A DNA stretch of 64,000 bases, from contig NZ_BLPG01000002.1 of assembly GCF_011764445.1 (NCBI RefSeq), positions 434,001 to 498,000 on the forward strand, given 5' to 3'. The notes below the pieces were generated by a model. That model saw only the letters and a list, made by a program, of their open reading frames with translations. It did no database searches and was not told the origin of the DNA. Position 1 is the stretch's first letter. Every line of letters begins with the position of its first letter. A program made the position numbers and the translations under genes. This DNA comes from Phytohabitans rumicis (GTDB lineage: Bacteria; Actinomycetota; Actinomycetes; Mycobacteriales; Micromonosporaceae). Below are positions 11,301-20,821 of the stretch, one piece after another.

Positions 11301-12539
11301 GTTGGTCACCGCCACGAGCCGCCGGCCGCTGTCGTACTCCAGCGTCGTCTTCGCACCCTCGGCGTCGATCACCTCGGTGATCAGGTCGTCCACCACGGTC
11401 AGCCGGGTGGTCGCACCGGTCGGATCGACGACCCGCGACGGCAGTCGGTTGCCGGCGTCATAGGCGTGCCGGATCACGGCTCCCGTCGGATCCGTGCGGC
11501 TCGTCACCCGGTCCTGTTCGTCATAGGAGTACGCGGTGACGCGACCCCCGTCCGTCTGGCGCAGGACGTTGCCGCGCGGGTCGTACGTCCGGGTGAGCAG
11601 CCGCCCGTCCGGCAGCTCGACCGCGGCCAACCGGCCGTCGCCGTCGAACACCTGCCGACGAGCGCGTCCACTCTGATCCACGACGGCCAGCAACCGGCCA
11701 TCGGCGTCGTGCCGGTACGTGCTCCGGGTGCCGCCGGGCGCGACCGTGACGGTCGTGACACCGTCGCCGCCGTAGTCTAAGTCCAGCGTCCGGCCCCCGA
11801 AGCTCTGCCGCGCCACCTGCCCCGAGGCGTCGTACGCGGTCACGACGGCGTCCCGCCCGCCCGGGTCGACCACCCGCTCGAGCTGACCGGCCGGCGTCGT
11901 CACGTACCGGCTCACCCCACCGTCCGCACCGGTCACCGCGGACAGCACACCGGCGTCGGTGTAGCTGTACGTGACGATGCGCCCGTCCGAAGCCTCGGCG
12001 GCGGCCAGCCGGCCCGCGGCATCGTAGGACAGCCCCAACCGGTGGCCGGTCGAGTGCGCGGCGGACACGAGGCGGCCGGCCGGGTCGTACTCCAGCGCGA
12101 GGCGGCCGCCCTGGCCGGCACGCTCGGTCACCCGCCCCGATGCCGCGACCGTCCACGTCTGTCCTGATCGGAACCGCAGCCGGAAACCGTCGCCGTCGTG
12201 GCTCAGGTCGGCGTCCAGATCGGCCGGCCGCCGGTAGCCGTCGCCGTCCGGCGCGAACGTGAGGACACGCCCGTCGTCGTCGTGGAACTGCACCGCGCCC
12301 TCCTCCTGCACGGCGAGGTGGGCACTGAGTGAAGCCGTCCACCCCACACCGAACAGGCGGCCCGTGAGGTCCCGCGAATTGTACGTGCGCCCCCACACCA
12401 GCAGCGCCACCGGAAATCGAAGGTCGGTTATCGCCTTGGTGTAGTTGCCGATCGCCGTGTTGACGCCGTCACCGGCGAAGCCGCAGCTGACATGCGCGCC
12501 GAACAATTCCACAGCCGGCCGCGCGAGCAATGATGTCAT
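8378..12539 (-). CDS. RHS/YD-repeat protein with unusual C-terminal domain, two frameshifts
   Basis: A DUF6531-type N-terminus (GDGVNTAIGNYTKAITDLRF) is followed by about 25-30 YD repeats (YDAAGRL, YDPAGNRT and similar). The chain ends in the RHS core signature YLRARTYDPTIGRFRTRDPV...YAYADNDPVNMVDPQG. Two single missing bases split it: C3 at 9900-9902 and C5 at 9063-9067. Restoring both yields about 1387 residues. After the core comes a glycine/alanine hydrophobic hinge and a roughly 230-residue cysteine-containing tail (CGAQFGIPAPPTCSD to SVRWRETL) that I do not recognise. RHS proteins form a shell that encloses a variable C-terminal toxin or effector. No signal peptide, PAAR domain or downstream immunity gene is present. 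Confidence 0.85.
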
Positions 12540-12642
12540 GAGTTTTCCCCGTGCCTCAGGCCATCAGAAAAGCGAAGGCTATCAATTGACCACAAGGTCG
12601 TTCAACGTATTGACGCTTTTACGACCCGCGCGGTTCCCGCGT

Positions 12643-12739
12643 CGATCAAGGACTTTCGCGTCGATCAAGGGCGAATGGCCGCGGAAAAGAGATCCAACCA
12701 CGGCCGTTTGCCCTTGATCGACGCGAAAGGGGCCCTGGC
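12643..12739 (+). repeat. 97-bp palindromic intergenic repeat, copy 3
   Basis: A (12643-12661), B (12662-12684), loop AAAAGAGATCCAA (12685-12697) and B' (12698-12720) are well kept. A' retains only its first half, ACGCGAAAG. It lies in the divergent promoter region between the RHS and TIR-NTPase genes, 65-100 bp from either start, so it could affect transcription of both. The rest of this 264-bp gap shows no gene. Confidence 0.9.
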
Positions 12740-12803
12740 GCGGGGAAAGGCGTGTCGCTAAGTGGACAGTGGGGTGTCGGGCGCGGGTGGTGGGCGGTAC
12801 GGC

Positions 12804-15769
12804 ATGGTGTTGTCCATGTCGCGTACCGAGCCCGTCGACGTGTTCGTCAGCTACGCGGGTCCGGATCGGCCGTGGGCCGAGTGGGTCGCCGCGCAGGTTA
12901 TCGGTGCCGGGCTGTCGGTCGAGCTGGACGTGTGGGACTGGGCCGCCGGCAGCAACGCGGTGCTGAACATGAACGACGCGCTGGCCCGGGCCGACCGGGT
13001 GGTCGCGCTGTACTCGGCGGCCTACTTCGACCGGACCCGGTTCACTGTGGACGAGTGGCCGGCCGTCATGGCGCAGCGCGCCGACGCCAACGGCCGGCGC
13101 CGGCTGGTGCCGCTGCGGGTCGAGGAGGTCGCGCCGCCGCCGATCCTCGCGCCGCTGGTGTACAAGGACCTGTTCGGACTGGACGAGCAGCGGGCGCGCG
13201 AGCAGGTGCGCACGGCCGTACTCGGTCCGGAGCGCCCGCAGGGGCCGGTCCGCTTCCCCGGCGCGTCCGACGGCGTGCGGGTGCCGGGCACGCGCCCGGC
13301 GGTGTGGAACGTGCCGCGGCGGCTGGCCGCGTTCACCGGCCGCACCGCGTTGCTGGCCGGGCTGCGGGAGCGGCTGACCGGCGGGGAGCGGGCCGTCGTG
13401 CAGGCGCTGCACGGCATGGGCGGCGTCGGCAAGACGCAGCTGGCCATCGAGTACGCCCACCTGTTCGCCGGGGACTACGAGCTGGTGTGGTGGATCGACG
13501 CCGAGCAGCCGGAACTGATCGGCGAGCAGATCAACGCGCTCGCGGTGCGGGCGGGGTGGGTGGACCCGGGAACGCCGGACGCCGCCGCCACCGCGACCGC
13601 CGTGGAGCGGTTGCGGGCGCTCTCCCGGTGGCTGGTGGTCTTCGACAACGCCGACTCGGCCGCCCATCTGGGGCCGTGGTTGCCGCCGCAGACCGGCCAC
13701 ACCGTGATCACCTCGCGGAGCGCGGCGTTCGCGGGCGTGGCGGTGCCGGTGGAGGTGGACGTGTTCACCCGCGGCGAGTCGGTGAGCCTGGTCCGGCAGT
13801 ACCTGCCGGCGCTGTCCGACCGCGAGGCCGGCCGGTTGGCCGAGGCCGTGGGCGATCTGCCGCTGGCCCTGGCGCAGGCGGTCGGGTTGATGGACGAGAC
13901 CCGGATGCCGGTGACCGACTACCTGACCGAGCTGGTGGCGCACGCCGGGGCCCTGCTGGCCGAGGGCAAGCCGTTGGGGTATCCGGCCCCGCTGGCGGCC
14001 GCGGTCGAGATGTCGGCCAGCCGCCTGGAGGTCGAGGATCCCGCCGCCGCCGACCTGCTGCGCATGTCCGCGCACCTGGCGCCCGAACCCATCCCGCTGG
14101 CCTGGTTCAGCGCGGCACCCGCCGACGCGCTGGACGAGCCGCTGGCCGCCGTCGTGTCCGCGCCGCTGGCGTTCCGCCGCAGCCTGGGCCGGCTGTCCCG
14201 GCTGGGGCTGGCCCGGGTGACCGCGGACACGATCCAGCTGCACCGGCTCACCCAGGCGGTCCTGCGCGACGGGCGCCCGGCGGCGGACCGGCAGCGGGAC
14301 CGGCAGCGGGCCGAACGCCTGCTCGCCGCGAACGCGCCCGGGGACGACGGCACCGACCCGCAAGCCTGGCCGGCCTGGTCCGCGCTGCTGCCGCACCTGC
14401 TGGCCCTCGACCCCGCCACGGTCGGCAGAGCCCTGCGCGGCACCGCCTGCGTCGCGTTGTGGTACCTGCTGATGCGCGGCGACTACCGCGTCGTGCTGCC
14501 GCTGGCGCAGTCGTGGCACCCCGAATGGCTGGAGCGGCACGGCCCCGACAACAACCACACCCTCTGGGCCGCCGGCGTGATCGCCACGGCGCACGACTTC
14601 CTCGGCCACTACGAGCAGGCCCGCGCCATCAACGCGGACCTCCTGGCGCGCCGCCGCCAGATGCTCGGCGACGACCACATCGACACCCTGTCCGCGGCCA
14701 ACAACCTGGCCAACAACCTGCACGCGCTGCGGGACTACGAGCAGGCCCGCACGCTGGACGAGGACACCCTGGCCCGCCGGCGCCGCGCCCTCGGCGAGGA
14801 CCACGCGCACACCTTGACCTCCGCCAGCAATCTCGCCAACGACATGCGGGCGCTGGGCAACGCCGAGCAGGCCCGCGCCCTGGACGAGGACACCCTGGCC
14901 CGGCGCCGCAGCGCCCTGGGCGACGACCACCCGACACGCTGTCGTCGGCCAACAACCTGGCCATCAACCTGCGCCGGCTGGGCGATGCCGAGCAGGCCCA
15001 GGCGCTGGACGAGGAGACCCTGGCCCGGCGCCGCCGCGTCCTCGGCGACGATCATCCCAGCACTCTCACGTCGGCCAACAACCTCGCCATCAACCTGCGG
15101 GCGTTGGGCGATCCCGAGCAGGCGCGCGCCCTGGACGAGGAGACCCTGGCCCGCCGCCGCCGCGTCCTCGGCGACGACCACCCCGACACCCTCTCCACGG
15201 CCAACAACCTCGCCGTCGACCTGTACCAGGTGGGTGACTACGAGGGGGCCCGCGCGCTGGACGAGGACACCCTGGCCCGCCGCCGCCGGACCCTGGGCGA
15301 CGACCACCCGCACACCCTGTCGTCGGCCAACAACCTCGCCATCAACCTGCGCCGGGTGGGCGATCCCGAGCGGGCCCGCGCGCTGGACGAGGACACCCTG
15401 GCCCGCCGCCGCCGCGTCCTCGGCGAGGACCACCCGGACACCCTGGCCTCCGCCAGCAAGCTGGCCAACGACCTGCGCCAGGTGGGCGACCACGAGGGGG
15501 CGCGGGTCCTGGACGAGGAGGCTCTGGCCGGCCGCCGCCGCAAGCTCGGCGAGGACCACCCGGACACCCTGCATTCGGCCAACAACCTCGCCGTCGACCT
15601 GTACCACCTCGGGGACCACGAGGGGGCCTGCGCCCTGGACGAGGACACCCTGGAGCGCCGGCGCCGGACCCTCGGCGAGGACCACCCGGACACCCGCACC
15701 TCCGAGAGCAACCTGGCCATCAACCGGCGGAAGCTGGGTCGCGGCGGCCCCGCGGGGGTCAGCGGTTGA
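12804..15769 (+). CDS. TIR-NB-ARC-TPR protein (STAND NTPase), one frameshift
   Basis: Domains in order: TIR-like (residues 11-135; VDVFVSYAGPDRPWAEWVA, then VVALYSAAYF), NB-ARC/STAND ATPase with Walker A GMGGVGKT at 204-211 and WLVVFDNADS as Walker B, then a helical region and from about residue 585 nine to ten 42-residue kinesin-light-chain-type TPRs (DTLSSANNLAINLRRLGD unit). One base is missing in the fourth TPR (CCCG at 14930-14933); restored length is about 988 residues. TIR-STAND-TPR proteins act as oligomerising sensors, often in phage defence or regulated cell death. I do not see an obvious catalytic Glu after the WDWAAGSN segment, so NADase activity is uncertain. Start: ATG with GGGCGG 6 bp upstream; ATG at 12816 is possible. 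It overlaps the convergent kinase by 11 bp. Confidence 0.85.
14556..15754 (+). repeat. 126-bp in-frame tandem repeats encoding TPRs
   Basis: About nine and a half copies of a 126-bp unit lie head to tail, each encoding one 42-residue TPR. The phrase CTGGACGAGGA recurs at exact 126-bp steps (for example 15131, 15257, 15383). Neighbouring units are nearly identical at DNA level, including in third positions. This indicates recent expansion or gene conversion and a risk of assembly collapse or copy-number variation. Confidence 0.9.
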
Positions 15770-17348
15770 GGCGGCGGTAGATCGGGGCCAGCCGCTTGTG
15801 CAGGTCCTGGTACACCGCGAAGATCTCGTCGTACGTGGCGTGGGCGGCCGTGCCGGGCTCGAAGACGTGGTCGTTACGCATCAGGCCGGGGATGTCGGCG
15901 TACGAGATCATGCCGGCGCCCACCGCGCCGATCCAGCCGGCGCCGCGGGCGTTGACGGCCACGGGCCGGGCGTCCCGGCGCATCTCGATGCCGAGCACGT
16001 CGGCGAAGATCTGGCACCACGAGTCCGACCGCGCGCCGCCGCCGGTGATGACCATCGAGGTGACCGGCGTGCCGAGGAACCGGTCCACGGCCTTGGCCAG
16101 CCAGCGGGTGTTCAGCGCGACCCCCTCGAATACCGCGCGCAGCAGGTCCGAGCGGCTGGTGTCGAGCGAGATGTTGAAGAAGCCGGCGCGCAGGTTGGGG
16201 TCGTCGACGGGGGCGCGCTCGCCGTACAGCCACGGGGTGTAGAGCACGCCGTTGGCGCCGGGCGGCACGGTCGGCAGGATCTTGTCGAACGCGTCGAAGA
16301 TGGAGCCCTCGTCGCGGCTGATGTGCCCGGCGCCGACCAGCGGGTCGTCCCACTCCACGACCTTGTCGCGCAGCCAGGTCAGGTTGGCGCCGGCGGTCGC
16401 CTGCAGGGCGGTCATCAGGTACCGGCCGGGCACCGCGCACGGCAGCGCCGCGATCTGGGCGCGCACGTCGGTCTTCTTGCGCGGCACGTGCGCCGCGATC
16501 CAGGACGAGGTGCCCAGGTACAGGTGCGGCTCGTTGTCGCCGACCGTGCCGGCGCCGACCGCGGCGGCGGTGTTGTCGATGGCGCCGGCCACCACCTGGA
16601 CGGACGGCGGCAGTCCCAGATGCGCGGCGGCGGACGGGGACAGCGTGCCGATCACCTCGGTGCAGGCGACGATCGGGGGCAGCTTGCCGGCGTCGATCCC
16701 GCAGTCGGCGACCAGCGCCGGCGCGTACCGGATGTCGCCGGGCCGCCGGTTGTCGGTGACCCACGAGGTGAGGATCGAGTCCACCGTGGCCACCGTGCGG
16801 CCGGTCAGCTTGAGGTTGATCCAGTCCAGCACGTTCAGGAACGTGGCGGTCCGCTCGTACACCTCGGGCATCTCGTCCCGGACGAGCAGCATGTGCGCGG
16901 CGGGGTCCTTGCCGGTCGTGGACGGCACGCCGCCGGTCAGGCGCAGCCAGCGCGCGACCCGGCGCGCCGACATGCCGCCCACCGACGGGGTCCCGCCGAA
17001 CTGCTTGCGCAGGTGCGGCGCCCCGCGCATGTCGAGCCAGGTGATGCACCGGGTCAGCGGCGCGCCGTGCGCGTCGACGGCGATGGTGCCCTCGCCCTGG
17101 GTGGAGGAGCACACGGTGGTGACGGCCCGCAGGTGGTCGGGGTGGGCCCGGCCGAGGTCGGCCACCGCCTCGCCCAGCGCGTCCCACCACGCGAGCGGGT
17201 CCTGCTCGGCGCCGCCGCCCGGCAGCACATGCAGCGGGACCGCCCGCTCGGCCCACCCGGTGACCGTGCCGTCGGCCGCGACCAGGGCGGCCTTCATACC
17301 CGAGGTGCCCAGATCGATCGCGAGGATCTGCGGTGCCGTCACTCCCAC
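15759..17348 (-). CDS. FGGY-family carbohydrate kinase
   Basis: The 529-residue protein has the two-domain FGGY fold. The N-terminal phosphate-1 motif is ILAIDLGTSGMKAALV; a WLDMRG segment and central GAIDNTAAAVGAG follow, and the C-terminal signature VITGGGARSDSWCQIFADVLG ends the catalytic region. The family phosphorylates sugars, polyols or ketoses using ATP; xylulokinase is the nearest well-known type, but the substrate is not evident. Only 4 bp separate it from the aldolase-aminotransferase gene upstream, so they are one operon. A phosphorylated ketose from this kinase is a plausible aldolase substrate. Confidence 0.9.
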   Translation of the reverse strand: MGVTAPQILAIDLGTSGMKAALVAADGTVTGWAERAVPLHVLPGGGAEQDPLAWWDALGEAVADLGRAHPDHLRAVTTVCSSTQGEGTIAVDAHGAPLTRCITWLDMRGAPHLRKQFGGTPSVGGMSARRVARWLRLTGGVPSTTGKDPAAHMLLVRDEMPEVYERTATFLNVLDWINLKLTGRTVATVDSILTSWVTDNRRPGDIRYAPALVADCGIDAGKLPPIVACTEVIGTLSPSAAAHLGLPPSVQVVAGAIDNTAAAVGAGTVGDNEPHLYLGTSSWIAAHVPRKKTDVRAQIAALPCAVPGRYLMTALQATAGANLTWLRDKVVEWDDPLVGAGHISRDEGSIFDAFDKILPTVPPGANGVLYTPWLYGERAPVDDPNLRAGFFNISLDTSRSDLLRAVFEGVALNTRWLAKAVDRFLGTPVTSMVITGGGARSDSWCQIFADVLGIEMRRDARPVAVNARGAGWIGAVGAGMISYADIPGLMRNDHVFEPGTAAHATYDEIFAVYQDLHKRLAPIYRRLNR

Positions 17349-17352
17349 CCGG

Positions 17353-19569
17353 TCAGACCCCCTCGACCTGCGCGAACACCTGGTCGAAGCGGTCCAGCGC
17401 CGCGTCGATGACCGCGTCGGTGTCGGCCATCGACGTGTACATCCGGGAGCCGGCGAGGGTGATGATGCCGTGCGCGGTGTACGCGGCGCCCATCTGCTCC
17501 ATCAGCCGCTTGCGGGCCTTGTTCTCCTTGAGGAGCTTGAGCGGGCTGCGCATGTCCAGCAGCATGACGCCGCTGCACTCCAGGTGCACGATCGACCCCT
17601 GGTTGTACGCGACGTACGGCAGGCCGTACTTGTCGATGAGGCGCCGCAGGCCGCGGGTGAGCCGGTCGCCGGCCCGGCCGGCGATGACCGGCGCGTTGGT
17701 GCGGGCCATCTCCTGGATCGCGAAGTAGCCGGCGGCGCACGAGAGCGGGTTGGCCGACAGCGTGCCGCCGACCTGGATGTGCGCGCCGCTCTTGCCGTCG
17801 AGCCCGGAGCCGAACGCGTTCATGATCTCGGCGCGGCCGCCGACCCCGCCGGCCATCGGGTAGCCGCCGGACACCGCCTTGCCGAAGACGGTCAGGTCAG
17901 GGGTGACGCCGAAGTAGCCGGCCGCGCCGCCGAGGCCCACCCGGAACCCGGTGACCACCTCGTCGAAGACCAGCATGGCGCCGAACTCGTCGCACAGCGC
18001 CCGGACCTTCGCGTTGAAGTCGCGCGGCACCGGTCGGGTGCCGGACTCGGGCCCGAGCGGCTCCACGATGACCGCCGCGGTGCCGCCGCGCAGCCTGTTC
18101 TCGATCAGCTTGCGGCGCAGTTCCCCCACGCTGTGCGGGAACGCCTCCCGGGTGCGGGCGGTGGCGCCGAACGGGATGCCCTTGGCGTTCATCCGGAACG
18201 AGCCGGGGACGCGCAGGCCGTACACCATGGTGTCGGACCAGCCGTGGTAGGCGCCGCCCACCTTGATCACCATCTTGTGGCCGGTGACCGCGCGGGCGGC
18301 GCGGACGGCCGCCATCACGGCCTCCGTCCCGGAGCCGAGCGACCGGTACATCTCCACGTGCGGCATGTACTGGTTGATAATCTCGGCGAGCTTCAGCTCG
18401 TACTCGTGGAACAGGCCGGTCACCGGGCCGGACTCCCGGATGACGGCCGCCACCTGCTCGTTCACCGGGGCGTAGTTGCTGCCGAGGATCGTCGGCCCGC
18501 CGGCCTGCAGGAAGTCGATGTACGTGTTGCCGTCGCGGTCGGTCAGGTAGGCGCCCTCGGCCCGGTCGATCGCGAGCGGGAACGGGTAGTTGAACGCCAG
18601 GTTGTGCTGCACGCCGCCGGGGATGCGCTGCTTGGCCCGGTCGGTGATCTCCTTGCTGCCCCGGCACTTGGTCTCGAAGTAGTTCAGCACGTCGAGCAGA
18701 GCGTCGTGCCGCAGCCCGCGCACCGGCTGCGCCACGAGCGCCTTCAGCCGCCGCATGGTGTCCGGCACGTCGAGGTACTCGCTGATGGCATAGCCCGGCG
18801 TTTCGCCGGGGTCGGCCTCTTCGGCCGCCACGGCGTCCGCGCTGGGCGGTGCCTCATCATCGGGTACGCGCAGAGGGGTCACCGCCTCGGTGATCTGCGC
18901 CGCGATGCGCCGCTCGTCCTTGCGCAGCTTGCTGAAGGCGATCTCCCGGATGGCGGTCGGGATGGTGTAGACCTTCCCGGTCTCGGTGGTGAGCGCCAGC
19001 AGGTAGGCGATGGACACCTTCTCCAGCAGCGCCATGTTGAACACGGCCCGGTCCGGGTCGGTGCCGAGGGCGATGATGCCGTGGTTGGCGATGATGAACG
19101 CATTGTCGCCGTTGGCGACCTTCTTCTGGACGTTCTTGGCCAGGAACCCGGTGCCGGACGGGGCGTAGTCGACGATCGCGACCCGCTTGCCGAGGAAGCG
19201 CACCTGCTCGTCGGTCAGCGCCGGGATCTCCTTGCGCAGGAAGGCCAGCGCCGACGCGTACGGCTGGTGGGTGTGCACGATCGCGTTGACGTCCGGCCGG
19301 TCGCGGTAGACGTTGGCGTGCATCCCGCACTCGATCGACGGCTTGAGCTCCACGCCGGAGCCGTCGGGCACGTGCTTGCCGGCGAAGTCGACGATGCAGA
19401 TGTCCTCCACCCGCATCTTGTCGTAGTCGTAGTTGCTCGGCGTGACCGCGTACAGCTGGTGGCCGGGGACGCGGACCGAGACGTTGCCCTCGGTGGCCTT
19501 GAGGTAGCCGCGCTCGAGCATGGTGCGGCACATGTCGACGACGTGCTGGCGGGAGGTGCGGTGCTCCAT
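17353..19569 (-). CDS. Fused class II aldolase - class III aminotransferase
   Basis: One uninterrupted 738-residue frame holds two enzymes. Residues 1-225 are a class II aldolase/adducin (FucA/AraD type) with Glu80, the HTH zinc ligands at 99-101 and His163. A charged, alanine-rich linker (about 234-260) leads to a class III PLP aminotransferase related to glutamate-1-semialdehyde aminomutase. This has the DEVVTGFR cofactor Asp536 and Lys564 in VFGKAVSGGYPMAG for the Schiff base. The aldolase would cleave a (phospho)ketose to an aldehyde and a C3 unit, and the aminotransferase could then aminate the product; this is inference. It is transcribed with the FGGY kinase and away from a PucR regulator. 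The ATG is selected because the aldolase fold starts there. Confidence 0.88.
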   Translation of the reverse strand: MEHRTSRQHVVDMCRTMLERGYLKATEGNVSVRVPGHQLYAVTPSNYDYDKMRVEDICIVDFAGKHVPDGSGVELKPSIECGMHANVYRDRPDVNAIVHTHQPYASALAFLRKEIPALTDEQVRFLGKRVAIVDYAPSGTGFLAKNVQKKVANGDNAFIIANHGIIALGTDPDRAVFNMALLEKVSIAYLLALTTETGKVYTIPTAIREIAFSKLRKDERRIAAQITEAVTPLRVPDDEAPPSADAVAAEEADPGETPGYAISEYLDVPDTMRRLKALVAQPVRGLRHDALLDVLNYFETKCRGSKEITDRAKQRIPGGVQHNLAFNYPFPLAIDRAEGAYLTDRDGNTYIDFLQAGGPTILGSNYAPVNEQVAAVIRESGPVTGLFHEYELKLAEIINQYMPHVEMYRSLGSGTEAVMAAVRAARAVTGHKMVIKVGGAYHGWSDTMVYGLRVPGSFRMNAKGIPFGATARTREAFPHSVGELRRKLIENRLRGGTAAVIVEPLGPESGTRPVPRDFNAKVRALCDEFGAMLVFDEVVTGFRVGLGGAAGYFGVTPDLTVFGKAVSGGYPMAGGVGGRAEIMNAFGSGLDGKSGAHIQVGGTLSANPLSCAAGYFAIQEMARTNAPVIAGRAGDRLTRGLRRLIDKYGLPYVAYNQGSIVHLECSGVMLLDMRSPLKLLKENKARKRLMEQMGAAYTAHGIITLAGSRMYTSMADTDAVIDAALDRFDQVFAQVEGV

Positions 19570-19663
19570 GAAAGGTATGGTCTCCGCTCTCCGGCCACAA
19601 ATCACCGTCCCCGGCACCGGAAGAACTCGCCTTCTGTTTAGCACCACGTGACAAAATTGACGA
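19570..19663. promoter_or_regulatory. Divergent promoter region, aldolase operon / pucR-type gene
   Basis: These 94 bp carry the outward promoters of the aldolase-kinase operon and the PucR-like regulator. They are noticeably more AT-rich than the flanks. A GAAG-N7-CTTC dyad lies near the centre. PucR-type activators usually bind such divergent regions, so control of the operon from here is likely; the exact operator is not resolved. Confidence 0.5.
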
Positions 19664-20815
19664 ATGACCCCCTGGCAGCGCCTCCCCACCGACCTGGCCA
19701 CCGCGATGCGCCCCCGCCTGCCGGCGACCGTGCAGGCGGTCGTCACCGCGGTCACCGAGGCGTCGCCGGTGTTCGCGACGATCGAGGACGCCAAGTTCCG
19801 GCGCGACGTGCGCACCGCCGTACAGGTGGCGCTGGAACGCTTCCTGGACCTGGTGGGCACCGACGAGCCCGCGCTGCCGCCGCGCTTCCGGGACGTGTTC
19901 GTCAGCCTGGGCGCCGCCGAGGCGCGCGAGGACCGCGGGCCGGAGGCGCTGCTGGCGTCGCTGCGGACCGCGTCCCGGCTGCTGCTGCGGATGGCCTGCG
20001 AGGCGCTCGCCCAGACCCGCCCGGTCGGCGCCGACGAGCTGATCGACCTGTCCGACGCGGTCAGCGCGTACGTCGACGAGCTGGCCGCGGCGAGCACCGA
20101 CGGCTACGCGCTGCAGGTGCGCGAGCAGGCCGGCGAGGGCGACCGGCGCCGGCGCCGGCTGGCCGAGCTGCTGCTGCGCGGCGGCGCGCCGGACAGCGTC
20201 GCCCGCTCCGCGGCACACGGGGTGGGCTGGAGGGAACTGGACACCGTCGTACCCGTGCTGTTGCCGCTGGCGCAGGCGCGCGACGCGCGGTTCCGGTACG
20301 GCGGCGAGGGCGTGGTGATGGAGCGCGGGCAGGACGCCGTGCTGCTGTTGCCGGCCGGCCCGCGCGCGACCCGGCCGGCCCTGGCGGGGGCGCTGCGCGG
20401 GCACGGCGCCGTGGTGGGGCCGGCGCTGGGGTGGGCCCAGGTGCCCGAGGCGGTACGCCTGACCGAGCTGGTCTTCGGTGGCGAGCTGGTTCTTGCCGGC
20501 CAGCCCGACCCGGTCTTCGTCGACGACCACCTGGCCGCGCTGGCGCTGCGCGGCGAGCCGGGTGCCCTGGCGGTGCTGGCCGCCCGCCGGCTGGCGCCGC
20601 TCGCGCCGCTGCGCCCGAACCAGCGCGAGATCCTGCTGGCCACCCTGCACAGCTGGCTGCGCCACTGGGGCTCGCGGGCCGAGGTGTCGGCGGAGCTGTT
20701 CGTGCACCCGCAGACGGTCAGCTACCGGCTCGGCCGGCTGCGCGAGCTGCTCGGCGCCGACCTGGACGACCCGGCCGCCCGCTTCGAGCTCCTCCTGGTC
20801 CTAACCTCGCGCTGA
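19664..20815 (+). CDS. PucR-family helix-turn-helix transcriptional regulator
   Basis: The 383-residue protein has the CdaR/PucR layout: an N-terminal all-helical region, a middle GGDEF-like fold, and a C-terminal HTH at about residues 320-375 (LHSWLRHWGSRAEVSAELFVHPQTVSYRLGR is the hallmark). These regulators sense purine, sugar-acid or amino-acid catabolites. It is transcribed divergently from the kinase-aldolase-aminotransferase operon, 94 bp apart, and is the natural candidate for its substrate-responsive control. The inducer is unknown. It ends 6 bp from the convergent cobF stop. Confidence 0.88.
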   Translation: MTPWQRLPTDLATAMRPRLPATVQAVVTAVTEASPVFATIEDAKFRRDVRTAVQVALERFLDLVGTDEPALPPRFRDVFVSLGAAEAREDRGPEALLASLRTASRLLLRMACEALAQTRPVGADELIDLSDAVSAYVDELAAASTDGYALQVREQAGEGDRRRRRLAELLLRGGAPDSVARSAAHGVGWRELDTVVPVLLPLAQARDARFRYGGEGVVMERGQDAVLLLPAGPRATRPALAGALRGHGAVVGPALGWAQVPEAVRLTELVFGGELVLAGQPDPVFVDDHLAALALRGEPGALAVLAARRLAPLAPLRPNQREILLATLHSWLRHWGSRAEVSAELFVHPQTVSYRLGRLRELLGADLDDPAARFELLLVLTSR

Positions 20816-20821
20816 GTGTGG

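Noticed and set aside
14556-15754. CRISPR array
   Set aside because: The 126-bp units have no spacers, are in frame and encode 42-residue TPRs.
12804-15769. FxsT component of an FxSxx-COOH peptide-maturation system
   Set aside because: The TPR part is similar in style, but no radical SAM (FxsB), precursor or FxsC gene is nearby.
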